From Nevskia soli DSM 19509 (GTDB taxonomy: Bacteria > Pseudomonadota > Gammaproteobacteria > Nevskiales > Nevskiaceae), in NCBI RefSeq assembly GCF_000711955.1, contig NZ_JONR01000017.1, positions 1-64,000 on the forward strand: a DNA stretch of 64,000 nucleotides, read 5' to 3'. Shown here in pieces: positions 28,488-36,709 of this stretch. Position numbers and translations under genes: made by a program. A model generated the notes under the pieces. The model saw only the letters and a list, made by a program, of their open reading frames with translations. It made no database searches and was not told the origin of the DNA. Position 1 is the stretch's first letter; the number at the start of each line of letters is the position of its first letter.

Positions 28488-29468
28488 ATGGAGACGCAGC
28501 AAAAAAGGCTGCACAGGTTGAAGCGATATTGGCAGCGCCAGGCACGTTCTGCCTGGGGCGCGGACTATCAGCCAGCCAATCGAGCCACACGCAACGAAGC
28601 ACCCAGCAGATCCCGGCCGACGATCCTGTGCAAGAAGAACAAGATTGGCCGGGAGCTGCACGCCATGTCGGGGCAGGAGCTCGCCGGTATCCTGCTCGCA
28701 ATTTACTTTCCTCAGCTATTCGATCTGAACGAGCAGCGGATCCTCTATCCGTCGGCGATGACGCACCCCTTGTTTGGACATCCCCAGTTTCCGGGGATGC
28801 AGCTGCCACCATTCAAAGGGACGCTGGCCGTCGCGGAGGCGTTGGGCTATCTGCAGTGGCACGCCACGGTAAGCTGGCGATCGGAATCCGGAGAGCAGCA
28901 TGACGCGCCGATGCCGTTTGTCGGGGATCTGCTGCTGTTTCTGGTGGATGGCCGCGGCCCGTATTGCCTGAACTGGTCAATAAAGAAGTCCGCCGAGGAT
29001 TTCTCCCGGCCGGGTCCGGCTGATCTACCGATCCGGAATCCAGAACGCGCGCAAGCGAAGGCCATAGCCCGCCATGCCATTGAGGTCGGCTACTACAACG
29101 ACCCGGAAATCCGGACGGTGTCGCTTGCAGGTGACTCGCTCGATCCGCAGATGATCTCGAATCTTCTGCAGTGCTTCTCCTGGCAGGCCCGCAAGTCTTT
29201 CGTCTCCGAAACCCTCGAGCGTAAAGCGCTGACGGTTCTTCAGTCATCTGCCAACCATTCTAGCGATACGCCGACTGAAATCGCGCGCCACTTTCTGCTC
29301 CGGCACCGTCTATGGCCCGAGATCTTCAACTCGCTGATGTATTCATTGATCTGGTCGCGGCAGCTTCGTGTCGATTTGTTTCAACCCATTTTGCGTGATC
29401 GGCCTCTCGTAAGCGAAAGCAGGGATGTACTGTCGGTTCACGGAAATCTGTTTGGGAGGGAAGGCTGA
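28488..29468 (+). CDS. tnsA: TnsA-like transposon endonuclease
   Basis: This 326-residue protein has an AAGGGAGA ribosome site before ATG 28488. The restriction-enzyme-like catalytic triad is present: Glu82 in DLNEQRILYP, Asp147 in FVGDLLLFL and Lys166/167 in WSIKKSAE, with spacing like E63-D114-K132 of Tn7 TnsA. TnsA cuts the 5' ends of the transposon, allowing cut-and-paste movement together with TnsB. It is longer than Tn7 TnsA (273), with an insertion between Glu82 and Asp147 and a basic N-terminus. It overlaps tnsB by one base (TGATG). Confidence 0.88.
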   Translation: METQQKRLHRLKRYWQRQARSAWGADYQPANRATRNEAPSRSRPTILCKKNKIGRELHAMSGQELAGILLAIYFPQLFDLNEQRILYPSAMTHPLFGHPQFPGMQLPPFKGTLAVAEALGYLQWHATVSWRSESGEQHDAPMPFVGDLLLFLVDGRGPYCLNWSIKKSAEDFSRPGPADLPIRNPERAQAKAIARHAIEVGYYNDPEIRTVSLAGDSLDPQMISNLLQCFSWQARKSFVSETLERKALTVLQSSANHSSDTPTEIARHFLLRHRLWPEIFNSLMYSLIWSRQLRVDLFQPILRDRPLVSESRDVLSVHGNLFGREG

Positions 29469-31516
29469 TGAACTGCGGAGCTCAGCTTATAGCCCCAGAG
29501 GGCTACGCCTCACTACGGCAGGGGGTCACTTACTATCTATTGGGAAATAAGAGTGGGCGTGTACTCCTTGTCGAATTTGTTGAAACACGATGTAAGCGGA
29601 AAGCGAACTCCAGAACAAAAATTGAGATCCTGCGGAGAGCAGTGCTGCTGATAATGACGCAGGAGGTTTTCGAGTCCGGCGTCATGGCCAATAGAATCAA
29701 GCCGCATGAAAATCAGGTTGCGCGCCCGCCCTGGCTTAGACCATACCAGGGCCGTAATCTCGCGCTGCTCGATGCAAACAAGCTAATGCGAAAGGATGCG
29801 GAAAGCGGGAAACGCATCAGTAACGAAGCACGAGTCGAAAAACGTCTTGCTCAAATCGCCCCGGCGCTTGAGATCGAGACAGAAATTCTGTCCGCTGAAA
29901 ATCCGGAAGCCCACCTCGGCAAGCTTGCCCGCGAAAGCCGTCGCAACGAAACGCGCTTTGTTCTGTGGTTTTTCGTTTATCTCTTATTTGGACGGGACAA
30001 ATGGTCTCTTCTCGGAGCATGGGCTGAGTGCGGCCGCTGGAGTCGGTTTGAAGATGGGGGCAGAACAAAATGCGGACGTCCTTCCTTGTCTAAAGGAAAG
30101 CACTACGGCCACCGCATGACCAGCAATCTCGCTGAGACAAGTATCGCGTCTTACCATATACACAAGAGCCGTGGAAAGCCGATGACACAAATATACTGCG
30201 AAAGCATGCTTTCCGAATTCGGTTGTAAATCCAGGGTTGGGCGAAAAAAGTGGAAGGAGTTATATCACCCACAAGGAAGTGAGTTTCCCAGTTTTCGACA
30301 ATTCGAATGGGCGATTGTGAAGAAGATCGGAAAAAAGCAAATTCAGCTCGATCGCTACGGCCACGAAAGAGTTAGAAACCGTGCGAGTGCCAGTCAGGGC
30401 TCTTTTGCGGCAAGCACTTCCAATCTGAATCAGCGGATAGAGATGGATGCCTATCGAACAAATGAGTATCCCCGAGGCCTTAGGGGTGAATGCCTGCCGC
30501 CGCTAGTAGTTGTTAAGGGCATGGACACCGTATCAAGCTTGGCGATGGGCATCGGGTTCGGTGCCGACAGTGAGACAGCCGGGGCCTACCGGAACATGTG
30601 CTTTTGCGCAGCGGTGGGATGGGAAGAGGTCGCCGGACTATTTGGAATCCGTGTCGAGAGCCATCAAGTGCCGCGGCCGGGTCTGCCCCATCAATCTGTC
30701 GCGGATCGCGGAGCAGGCGCCAGCCAGCGTGTCGATCCAAAAGCTCTAATCCGCGAAACCGTGCAATCCGCTTCCGGACAGGGAAAGGCGATTGTCGAGA
30801 GTGCGAATCCGCGCAGTGATCACTTTGAAGGGTCGCCAACCTATTTTCAATCCGACAAAAATCCCTTCCAACTTGCAGCCCAGGAGATTGTAAGAGCATT
30901 GGCTGAAATGGATTCGAAGGATGTGTCGCACAAATTGACACCGGAAATGCGTACGGCCGGGGTTCGGGGAACTCCGCTTGGCATCGCGCAGTACCTCGAG
31001 GAGCGCGGGCGAAGTGACGCAATATCGATATCTTACGACGAAGCGGTCAGAAGATTCCTTGATCCGACCACGCTTGACGTGAAGCTGGATGGCGTCTACC
31101 TCCACGGGATTCGATTCGATTCCGAGGCACTTAGGGCCACCAACCTTCTGAATCGGTCAGTAGGACTGAATATCAAGGTGAAGGGATTTATCTATGAGAT
31201 GGCGGTGCGTCATCTATGGGTGGAAGTGGATGGGAGCATCGTCAAAGTCGAAGCACATTTGAGCATCGCCGATTCTCGGGATCAACTCAACCTATCACTT
31301 TGCGATCTTCAGCGGATAGACGAACTCAAGCGCATCGATTCGTCAAATATGCGCGAGCACAAGCGCGCCGTCTTGCTGTATTGGATGGATCTCTACGAAC
31401 GAACCTTTGGCAAGCGCTTCAATTCACCAGGGGTGCGCGTTGGGCGAGCAAAACCGCGTTCGGTTGAATCACGAAAAGCATCCCGAATCGTCAGAAGGAT
31501 CGCCAAAGGTCGGTAA
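29468..31516 (+). CDS. tnsB: TnsB-like DDE transposase
   Basis: This 682-residue protein belongs to the retroviral-integrase-superfamily transposases. The catalytic residues are Asp327 (EMDAYRTN), Asp413 (SVADRGAG) and Glu444 (IVESANPRSD), spaced 86 and 31 residues apart, close to Tn7 TnsB. DNA-binding HTH-like regions precede the core, and a C-terminal tail presumably contacts TnsC. It cleaves and joins the 3' ends and should bind the CAATAAAGTCTGTCGG repeats at the glmS end. It is translationally coupled to tnsA and 11 bases upstream of tnsC, so the operon looks intact. Confidence 0.92.
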   Translation: MNCGAQLIAPEGYASLRQGVTYYLLGNKSGRVLLVEFVETRCKRKANSRTKIEILRRAVLLIMTQEVFESGVMANRIKPHENQVARPPWLRPYQGRNLALLDANKLMRKDAESGKRISNEARVEKRLAQIAPALEIETEILSAENPEAHLGKLARESRRNETRFVLWFFVYLLFGRDKWSLLGAWAECGRWSRFEDGGRTKCGRPSLSKGKHYGHRMTSNLAETSIASYHIHKSRGKPMTQIYCESMLSEFGCKSRVGRKKWKELYHPQGSEFPSFRQFEWAIVKKIGKKQIQLDRYGHERVRNRASASQGSFAASTSNLNQRIEMDAYRTNEYPRGLRGECLPPLVVVKGMDTVSSLAMGIGFGADSETAGAYRNMCFCAAVGWEEVAGLFGIRVESHQVPRPGLPHQSVADRGAGASQRVDPKALIRETVQSASGQGKAIVESANPRSDHFEGSPTYFQSDKNPFQLAAQEIVRALAEMDSKDVSHKLTPEMRTAGVRGTPLGIAQYLEERGRSDAISISYDEAVRRFLDPTTLDVKLDGVYLHGIRFDSEALRATNLLNRSVGLNIKVKGFIYEMAVRHLWVEVDGSIVKVEAHLSIADSRDQLNLSLCDLQRIDELKRIDSSNMREHKRAVLLYWMDLYERTFGKRFNSPGVRVGRAKPRSVESRKASRIVRRIAKGR

Positions 31517-31527
31517 GTAATAGTGCA

Positions 31528-32874
31528 ATGAAAAACGCCTGGGTAGATCGTTTCGAACTTCTACGCGACTGCGATTCGGTGCAGCGCAGAGCCTCGTATT
31601 TCCCAGAACCTCTACACGGGCTTGAAGCCCTTCGCCCAGCTGCAGCCGCAATCTCTTTACGAGATGCCCTGTCAGAGGTGTTCGTCTGCACTGGACAACA
31701 TAAGAAAATCCTGACTGATCTGGCGGAGCAGGCGACGCAGTTTTCCGCGCTCCGCTATCCGGATTGCAAAACGTTTATGGACGCCGTACATGCCCCCAGT
31801 CTGGAAATCAGTGAGGGCCGCCTGCTTGCCGTATGCCTAACTGGCCTTGCGGGTGTCGGGAAATCGGCGATTCTAAAAGCCCTTGGCCGCCTGATGCCGA
31901 AGTCGTCCGAGGTCAAGGCCCATCCCGACTACAGTCCATTCCCGTTGGAAAGCCTGTGGGCAATTACCATCGACACTGCGCAAGGTGAGTTGGCGCTTCT
32001 AAAAGCACTTTGTCGTCGTGCCGGAATTCAAATCCCCCCAAGGACCGACACCAGCGAGCTTAAGCAAGCGTTGATACGAAGGGCGCATCGAAACGGCGTG
32101 ACGATTCTTAGAGTCGATGAGTTTCAGTTCGTCAATCAGGGTGGTTCGGCAAACGCCAAAGTGACCAGATTCCTATTACTGCTTCGCGAGCTTGGCATCA
32201 TCCTGGTCTACAGCGCGAACTGCAGCCTGCTGCATCGCCTGGGAACTCGGAATAACGAAGATCGGCACCGATTGTTGCAGTCAGTGATTGCACTTCTACC
32301 GGAGGAGGCTGCGTCGCCTTGGTGGAAGACCCAGATCGAAGCATTTTGTGCCGTCGCGCCCGATGTCTTTAGGCTTGATCCGATAAAAGATGCCGAGAAA
32401 TTATGGTTTCTCACGGCAGCGGTACCGCGGCACTTACGCGAGCTCCTGATCGCTGCATATGAGATTGCTCGTAGTGGTGGCCGGACTGTGGTCGAAGTGG
32501 GGGACGTACAGCTTGCTTATTCATGTCCGGCATACAGTATGTTCCGGCTCGATACTGAAGCCATTCATGCACAGAACATGACGGGTGAAATGGTGCGTAA
32601 GGATCTTTGGGTCCCACCACAGTATCTTGAATCTAAATCGACTGCGTCAAAAGCAATGCTTGAGAAGGCGCACCATGAAGCTGACGCAACGACGTATTTG
32701 TTTGAAGCACTTACTGTACGAGAAAGACAGGCGCTCGGAGATGTTTCGAGGGCAGTTGCAATAGATCAGCGCCCCGCCGAGCAACGGGTAACTCCAATGC
32801 GGAAGAAGAAAAATCCTCGTACCGCTGCCTCACTAGCGCAGGGCGATCAGCTGTTTCGGAAGGAATGTCTGTGA
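31528..32874 (+). CDS. tnsC: TnsC-like AAA+ transposition regulator
   Basis: This 448-residue AAA+ ATPase has the Walker A motif GLAGVGKS at residues 106-113 and Walker B ILRVDEF with Asp197-Glu198. TnsC links the target-bound TnsD/TniQ to the TnsAB transposase and forms ATP-dependent filaments on DNA; it also confers target immunity. The C-terminal region (about 330-448) is charged and may mediate TnsAB contact. It is the last gene of the tnsABC operon. The next 180 bases hold no gene; they include the palindrome TTGTCTATAGACAA at about 33025. Confidence 0.9.
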   Translation: MKNAWVDRFELLRDCDSVQRRASYFPEPLHGLEALRPAAAAISLRDALSEVFVCTGQHKKILTDLAEQATQFSALRYPDCKTFMDAVHAPSLEISEGRLLAVCLTGLAGVGKSAILKALGRLMPKSSEVKAHPDYSPFPLESLWAITIDTAQGELALLKALCRRAGIQIPPRTDTSELKQALIRRAHRNGVTILRVDEFQFVNQGGSANAKVTRFLLLLRELGIILVYSANCSLLHRLGTRNNEDRHRLLQSVIALLPEEAASPWWKTQIEAFCAVAPDVFRLDPIKDAEKLWFLTAAVPRHLRELLIAAYEIARSGGRTVVEVGDVQLAYSCPAYSMFRLDTEAIHAQNMTGEMVRKDLWVPPQYLESKSTASKAMLEKAHHEADATTYLFEALTVRERQALGDVSRAVAIDQRPAEQRVTPMRKKKNPRTAASLAQGDQLFRKECL

Positions 32875-33053
32875 GTCTGCGCGAAGAGAGCACGATGCTC
32901 GCCATGCGAAACCAGATCCGGCTCGGGATGGTGGTTTTCAAACTGGAAATGACGCTGCGTTAACAGGCCCAGCAAGCGCTGCACGGGAGAGATCTGCTGC
33001 TGATTGAATGCCGGTCCGCCTCATTTGTCTATAGACAATGGAAAAACGAATAT

Positions 33054-33407
33054 TCATTCATGAATATCTCCAACTTCCTCTCGTGATGGACGAATCAAGC
33101 GGCCTGAGCGGCCATGCCATTGGATGCCTCTATCGATCAGGTAACAGCCAAGGGCTGCCAGGAGCAGGCTGTAGGCACAGGCTGATATTCGGATAGATTC
33201 GTTTGCAAAAGGAAGATGGGCAAAGAATACCGTGAAGAAAATGGACAAAATGAGCACTGCAGAGCCCAGGCGGACGCTGTCAGGCTGTGTGAGTCGGCGC
33301 CTGCCAAGCTTCACTAGGTGCGCTGTATTCGGCGCCTCATCCTCGGCAAGCAATTTATCGAGGGCCGACCATGTTTCTGATCTGGTACCCCAGCGACGAT
33401 CTTTCAT
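33054..33407 (-). CDS. small two-helix membrane protein
   Basis: The ATG at 33407 is preceded by a strong ribosome site (AGGAG, 7 bases upstream), giving 117 residues. Two membrane helices are predicted (about residues 47-65 and 75-94) between a charged N-terminal region and a basic C-terminal tail. No family was recognised. It is divergent from the phosphatase pair and separated from it by 130 bases, so the three may be functionally linked cargo. Whether it lies inside the transposon is unknown. Confidence 0.65.
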   Translation of the reverse strand: MKDRRWGTRSETWSALDKLLAEDEAPNTAHLVKLGRRRLTQPDSVRLGSAVLILSIFFTVFFAHLPFANESIRISACAYSLLLAALGCYLIDRGIQWHGRSGRLIRPSREEVGDIHE

Positions 33408-33537
33408 GCGATCACTCCTGCGTTCTCCCGAAGTATCGTGTTGGCGCGTTGAGTTCGCAAGGAGCGTTGTTTCGCAGTAGCACAAATTGGGTTGCAGAAG
33501 AGGCCTTTGAGCTGGAAACGATGTGCGGTGAGATCAC

Positions 33538-33888
33538 ATGAATGTACTTTTTATATGCAGTCTGCACCGTCTTCGCAGTCCGACCGCTGCGCAGGTATTT
33601 GGCGCTTACCCGGGCATACAGGCCGAATCGGCCGGTCTCGACCCAACTGCGGATCGCCCCGCGACTACGCAGCTGGTGGAGTGGGCAGACACGATATTTG
33701 TAATGGAGTGGCGTCACCAGGAGAAGCTATTGGCGCTATTCAGCGGTCATCTCGAAGGTAAGAAAGTCATTTGCCTGAACATACCTGACAAGTTTGACTA
33801 CATGCAGCCTTCACTTGTGCGACAGCTAAAGAGAAAAGTGGGTAAACACATGCTATTAACATCATCGAGTGGCCGCCATGGCCGTTGA
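33538..33888 (+). CDS. low-molecular-weight protein-tyrosine-phosphatase-like protein
   Basis: This 116-residue protein belongs to a short LMW-PTP branch. The P-loop is C7-x5-R13-S14 (CSLHRLRS) at the N-terminus, and the later LNIPDKFDYM segment stands where the family's Asp-Pro acid loop lies. Classical members (about 150 residues) dephosphorylate phosphotyrosine or arsenate. The last 20 bases overlap the PP2C gene, indicating translational coupling. No kinase is present nearby, so the substrate is unknown. Confidence 0.8.
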   Translation: MNVLFICSLHRLRSPTAAQVFGAYPGIQAESAGLDPTADRPATTQLVEWADTIFVMEWRHQEKLLALFSGHLEGKKVICLNIPDKFDYMQPSLVRQLKRKVGKHMLLTSSSGRHGR

Positions 33889-34747
33889 TCTGCCGAAGCC
33901 TTCCCTCGAGCTCACTATCGGTTCTGCACAGCTGCAGGGCTCGCGCTTTAGGCAAGAGGACGCATTTATCACCCAATGGGTGTACGAAGATTTGATTGTG
34001 TTAGTCGCCGATGGCCTGGGTGGTCACACGGCAGGCGACGAGGCCAGTCGAATTGGAATCAATATCGCCTCCGCAAGCCTTGCGTCGTGGCTAAAGGGTC
34101 GAGACCATAAGTCTGTAGAGGCTCGTAGAATTCTGAAAAAAGCCGTTGACGCTGGCACGGCCCTCCGTAATGCTTTTATTGAGACACACGAAAGCCTTCT
34201 CGCCCTTCGACCGCTCTCGGGCCGCCGCGGAAGCAACGAACCCGCGACGACTTTAGTCGGAGGTGTATTTTTGATCGATCAAAGGCAGTTCGTCGCGGCC
34301 AGCGTTGGCGACAGTTCCCTCTACCTCTTGCGAGAGGGCGCTCTGCGTCGCCTATTCCGTCCAGAACGAGGTGGTGGTATCGACTTCGCCGCAGGATCTT
34401 CAATTGGCGCTAGGGGACGCGGAATTTACTTACTCGAACCGCCGTTGGACTTAATGCCAGAGGATCGGCTTTTGCTAGCTACAGATGGTCTGGACGTCCT
34501 CGATGAGCATGAAATCGGTCGTTGCCTCAATGCCGGATCTCCACGCGAGACGTGCGAAGCTCTCATTAAGTCTGTGATTGAATTGATGGATGACGAGCAG
34601 GATAACTGCACAATCGTAGTTGTGTATGCAACGGAGTGGAGCGTGGTCCAGCATTCGAATGGAGATTTTGGAGAGGTTCGAACTATCAGCGCACGTGCAA
34701 AAAGCTGCCAACGTTCTACCATAACCACGCCAGTGCCGGGCAAATAG
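33869..34747 (+). CDS. PP2C-family serine/threonine phosphatase
   Basis: This 292-residue protein (or three residues shorter if the second ATG is used) has the PP2C motifs in order: RFRQEDAF (26-33), VADGLGGHTAG (46-56, metal Asp48), ASVGDSSLYLLR, LLATDGLDVL and the final DEQDNCTIVVVY with a metal Asp-Asn. All metal-binding aspartates are present, so it should be active on phospho-Ser/Thr. It is coupled to the LMW-PTP gene. The last 30 or so residues are not conserved and run into the junction with the RES remnant, which hints at a recombination boundary near 34750. Confidence 0.87.
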   Translation: MAAMAVDLPKPSLELTIGSAQLQGSRFRQEDAFITQWVYEDLIVLVADGLGGHTAGDEASRIGINIASASLASWLKGRDHKSVEARRILKKAVDAGTALRNAFIETHESLLALRPLSGRRGSNEPATTLVGGVFLIDQRQFVAASVGDSSLYLLREGALRRLFRPERGGGIDFAAGSSIGARGRGIYLLEPPLDLMPEDRLLLATDGLDVLDEHEIGRCLNAGSPRETCEALIKSVIELMDDEQDNCTIVVVYATEWSVVQHSNGDFGEVRTISARAKSCQRSTITTPVPGK

Positions 34748-34769
34748 CGGTAGCTGAGAAAGCATAAAT

Positions 34770-35165
34770 CCCGTGGGTTAGTCAGGTACACGGGATCGAA
34801 CAGCACCGCGTTCTCCCCTGAACAGCGTGCCGAGCGTGTCAGCAGCCCCGGATACCGCCTACTTTGGAGCTCTCGTCCCACCTGGTGGCAAAACATGTAC
34901 GAGTTGGGATTGGCGAGGTCCGGCGCTTCGTGCGGCTTGAGCCGCAGATCGATCAGCCACGCGTCGTAGGCGACCAGGTAGATCTTGCGCTCTCCGATGA
35001 TGGGCTGCCGCGCGGGCTTGAAGCCGACTTCTTCAACGTGTCGCCGGCGGAAGTGATAGACCGTCTCGTGGATCGTGGGTCCAGGTCTCCGCCTACGCCG
35101 ATGACCGCCTTGGTAGAGGGCGCTTTGGCCGGCGTCACACACCCTGTATGATATTAGATGCAAGC
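34770..35165 (-). pseudogene. frameshifted RES-domain toxin remnant
   Basis: On the minus strand the text HETVYHFRRRHVEEVGF, then SYMFCHQVGRELQS and SARCSGENAVLFDPVYL, follows the RES-domain pattern (glutamate-containing 'ETVYH', then a Gln/Arg-rich helix and a final 'G-E-x-x-x-x-F-x-P'). RES toxins are NAD+-degrading toxins of RES-Xre modules. The N-terminal part continues in another frame (GVGGDLD, near 35085), so a frameshift breaks it. There is no intact start, the 3' end runs into the PP2C gene, and no antitoxin is adjacent. I treat it as a dead fragment. Confidence 0.6.
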
Positions 35166-35263
35166 CGCCGACCCGGCTTGGTTGAGGGTATGAGAATATG
35201 AAGCGCGTCTTTGAAATTGAGGTGCCCATGCGATCTTGATCCCAATCTGGAGTCAGATCGCCA

Positions 35264-35421
35264 TGAGCCGCACCAAACACCACCGCCATCAGCGGCAGTG
35301 CAAGAGCCGAGTTGAATACTGGAGTCGCCGCAAAGGTACTAAGAAGGCGGGTGGGTTCCCCGGTCGGTTTGCAAAGACCATCACGCACCGACTGGAGCGA
35401 CGATGGCCAGAAAAAAAGTGA
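35264..35421 (+). CDS. small basic hypothetical protein
   Basis: This 52-residue, strongly basic protein (MSRTKHHRHQRQCKSR at the start, then many Lys and Arg) resembles short basic proteins I have seen annotated as hypothetical on phages and accessory DNA. It may start earlier (GTG near 35221). There is no clear domain. It stands among remnants, so it might itself be residual. Confidence is low. Confidence 0.35.
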
Positions 35422-35743
35422 GAACTCGACGCGGAACTAAGTTAGATCGGGTGTCGCAGCTTCCAATCAAAGGGATTACGGACGCGGCAACCACGCGGAT
35501 ACGTATGCAGCATGCTGGTTCGAGGCCCTTTCCTCAAATCAGAAGTGGTCACTAATGAACGACAGCTCCATTGGCCCCAACGGACCCCGAGTACAGGTAT
35601 ATGCCTTCTCTCACTACACGGGATTGCAATCCTGACACGCCCATGATTACGCGCTCGATGGCTCAACGATTGCGGCAGACTACCCTAAAGCGGTCGGTCA
35701 CCACTGGCCGGCACGGGCCGATCGGCGTCACTCCCCGACCGCT
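35422..35743. other. non-coding junction DNA with a long inverted repeat
   Basis: I see no credible gene here. TAAAGCGGTCGG (35686-35697) and CCGACCGCTTTA (35735-35746) form a perfect 12-bp inverted repeat around a GC-rich 37-base loop, which could be the 3' hairpin of the minus-strand gene ending at 35744. A partial TnsB-site-like string occurs near 35670-35690 but is not convincing. Confidence 0.4.
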
Positions 35744-36586
35744 TTACGGCCCGCGCCATGGGAGATAACCATCCGGCAGGGCTTCAGTCGGGGGCTGGTC
35801 ACCGTAGTTCGGGCGGATGGCGCCGCTATCTAGGTATTGCTGATTGGCTTTCTTGGCGCTCACCATGAAGACGGCGTAGTAGTCCCGGCCCAATTTCAGA
35901 TCTTGCCCTTGATTGGAGCCGGGCAGGCCGCGGATCCACTCGCCGTTCTTGCGCAGGTAGAGCTTGCCGTTGTCCAGATCGGCAGCAATGCCAAAGAGAA
36001 TCCGCTGCTTGCCGATATCCTCAGCGCTGATGTTCTCCATGGTGCCTGTGAGGTTGCTCTTGTCGGAGAGTCCAACGGCGAAGGTGGTGGGGCTGATCTG
36101 CGCAATCATCGCGGGGTCGATGGTCACCTCGAAGTACCACTTACCGGAGGCATGTGTGGTGGGTGGCTTACGGTCGAAGGCCTCCTTGTACGGATCGCGT
36201 TCGCCGGCAGGCGGCGCCTGTATCTTCTCGAGGGTGGCGATACGGGAGCGGGTGATGTCGACGACGCATATGGTTTTCGTCTGGTCGGCGAGGATGCCAT
36301 TGAGCCAGGCATCGCGGTCAGAAGCGGGGTCTAGGTGGCATACTTCGTCGCGTTGCTTAATCCAGTCACGCTCGTCGTGCTTCAGCGATTCCTTCGCCTG
36401 CGCCGGGCTCGAGGACATCAGCTGACTATAGATAGCGTTGAGCCGGCCGTCCGAGGACTTCAACTCCTCGGCAAAGCAGGCGCGCACTTCGGCGGGAGAA
36501 CTGCCAGAACTACAATCCGCCCCGAAGCACGGCATTGCCGTGGCAATAAGTACAGCCCCCAGCCCGGCCAGGATATTGATCTTCAT
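35744..36586 (-). CDS. exported LprI-domain protein with SPRY-like C-terminus
   Basis: This 280-residue protein has a signal peptide (1-22, MPCFGA end). It then has an LprI/DUF1311-type domain (about 25-125) with paired cysteines and the SLKHDERDWIKQRDEVC pattern of lysozyme-inhibitor LprI-like proteins. The C-terminal part (about 145-280) reads ASGKWYFEVTID, FAVGLSDKSN, GIAADLDNGKLYLRKNGEW, the order of strands in SPRY/B30.2 domains. The first domain suggests binding or inhibiting a periplasmic lysozyme-like enzyme; the fusion is unusual. The SPRY call is by pattern only. Confidence 0.7.
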   Translation of the reverse strand: MKINILAGLGAVLIATAMPCFGADCSSGSSPAEVRACFAEELKSSDGRLNAIYSQLMSSSPAQAKESLKHDERDWIKQRDEVCHLDPASDRDAWLNGILADQTKTICVVDITRSRIATLEKIQAPPAGERDPYKEAFDRKPPTTHASGKWYFEVTIDPAMIAQISPTTFAVGLSDKSNLTGTMENISAEDIGKQRILFGIAADLDNGKLYLRKNGEWIRGLPGSNQGQDLKLGRDYYAVFMVSAKKANQQYLDSGAIRPNYGDQPPTEALPDGYLPWRGP

Positions 36587-36709
36587 GCGGTCCCCAAGCG
36601 ATCAGACGAAGTATCTACGTCGAGATAGCCTACCCGAAAGCCGACGGTCGCTGATGACTGCTTCGGGCCGACGGAAGCTGATCAAGCATGCCCCGGGCCT
36701 CAATCTTTG

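Larger units (their letters stand above)
19617..32874. mobile_element. Tn7-like transposon inserted at attTn7 downstream of glmS (minimum extent)
   Basis: The element begins near 19617 with TGATTACA, 20 bases after the glmS stop. That is the position at which Tn7-family elements insert. Three repeats resembling TnsB-binding sites follow. The element encodes a complete core: tnsA, tnsB and tnsC on the plus strand, and a long TnsD-type TniQ plus a second TniQ on the minus strand. Cargo lies at 20124-24299 and possibly beyond tnsC. No tnsE and no cas genes are seen. The distal end could not be identified, so the right border given is only the end of tnsC; genes to about 34750 or further could also be cargo. 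GC content is clearly lower than in the atp region. Confidence 0.85.

Noticed and set aside
33022..33040. TTGTCTATAGACAA palindrome downstream of tnsC as a transposon end
   Set aside because: It shows no match to the CAATAAAGTCTGTCGG sites and no repeat series; it is probably a terminator-like or chance palindrome.
19597..34750. CRISPR-associated transposon (CAST)
   Set aside because: Two TniQ genes raise the idea, but there are no cas genes and no regularly spaced repeats in the window.
35640..35692. CCATGATTAC plus a partial GTCTGCCG string as the distal transposon end
   Set aside because: CCATGATTAC matches the junction at 19614 but is in the same orientation, and the TnsB-like match is partial; a true distal end should be inverted with several sites.
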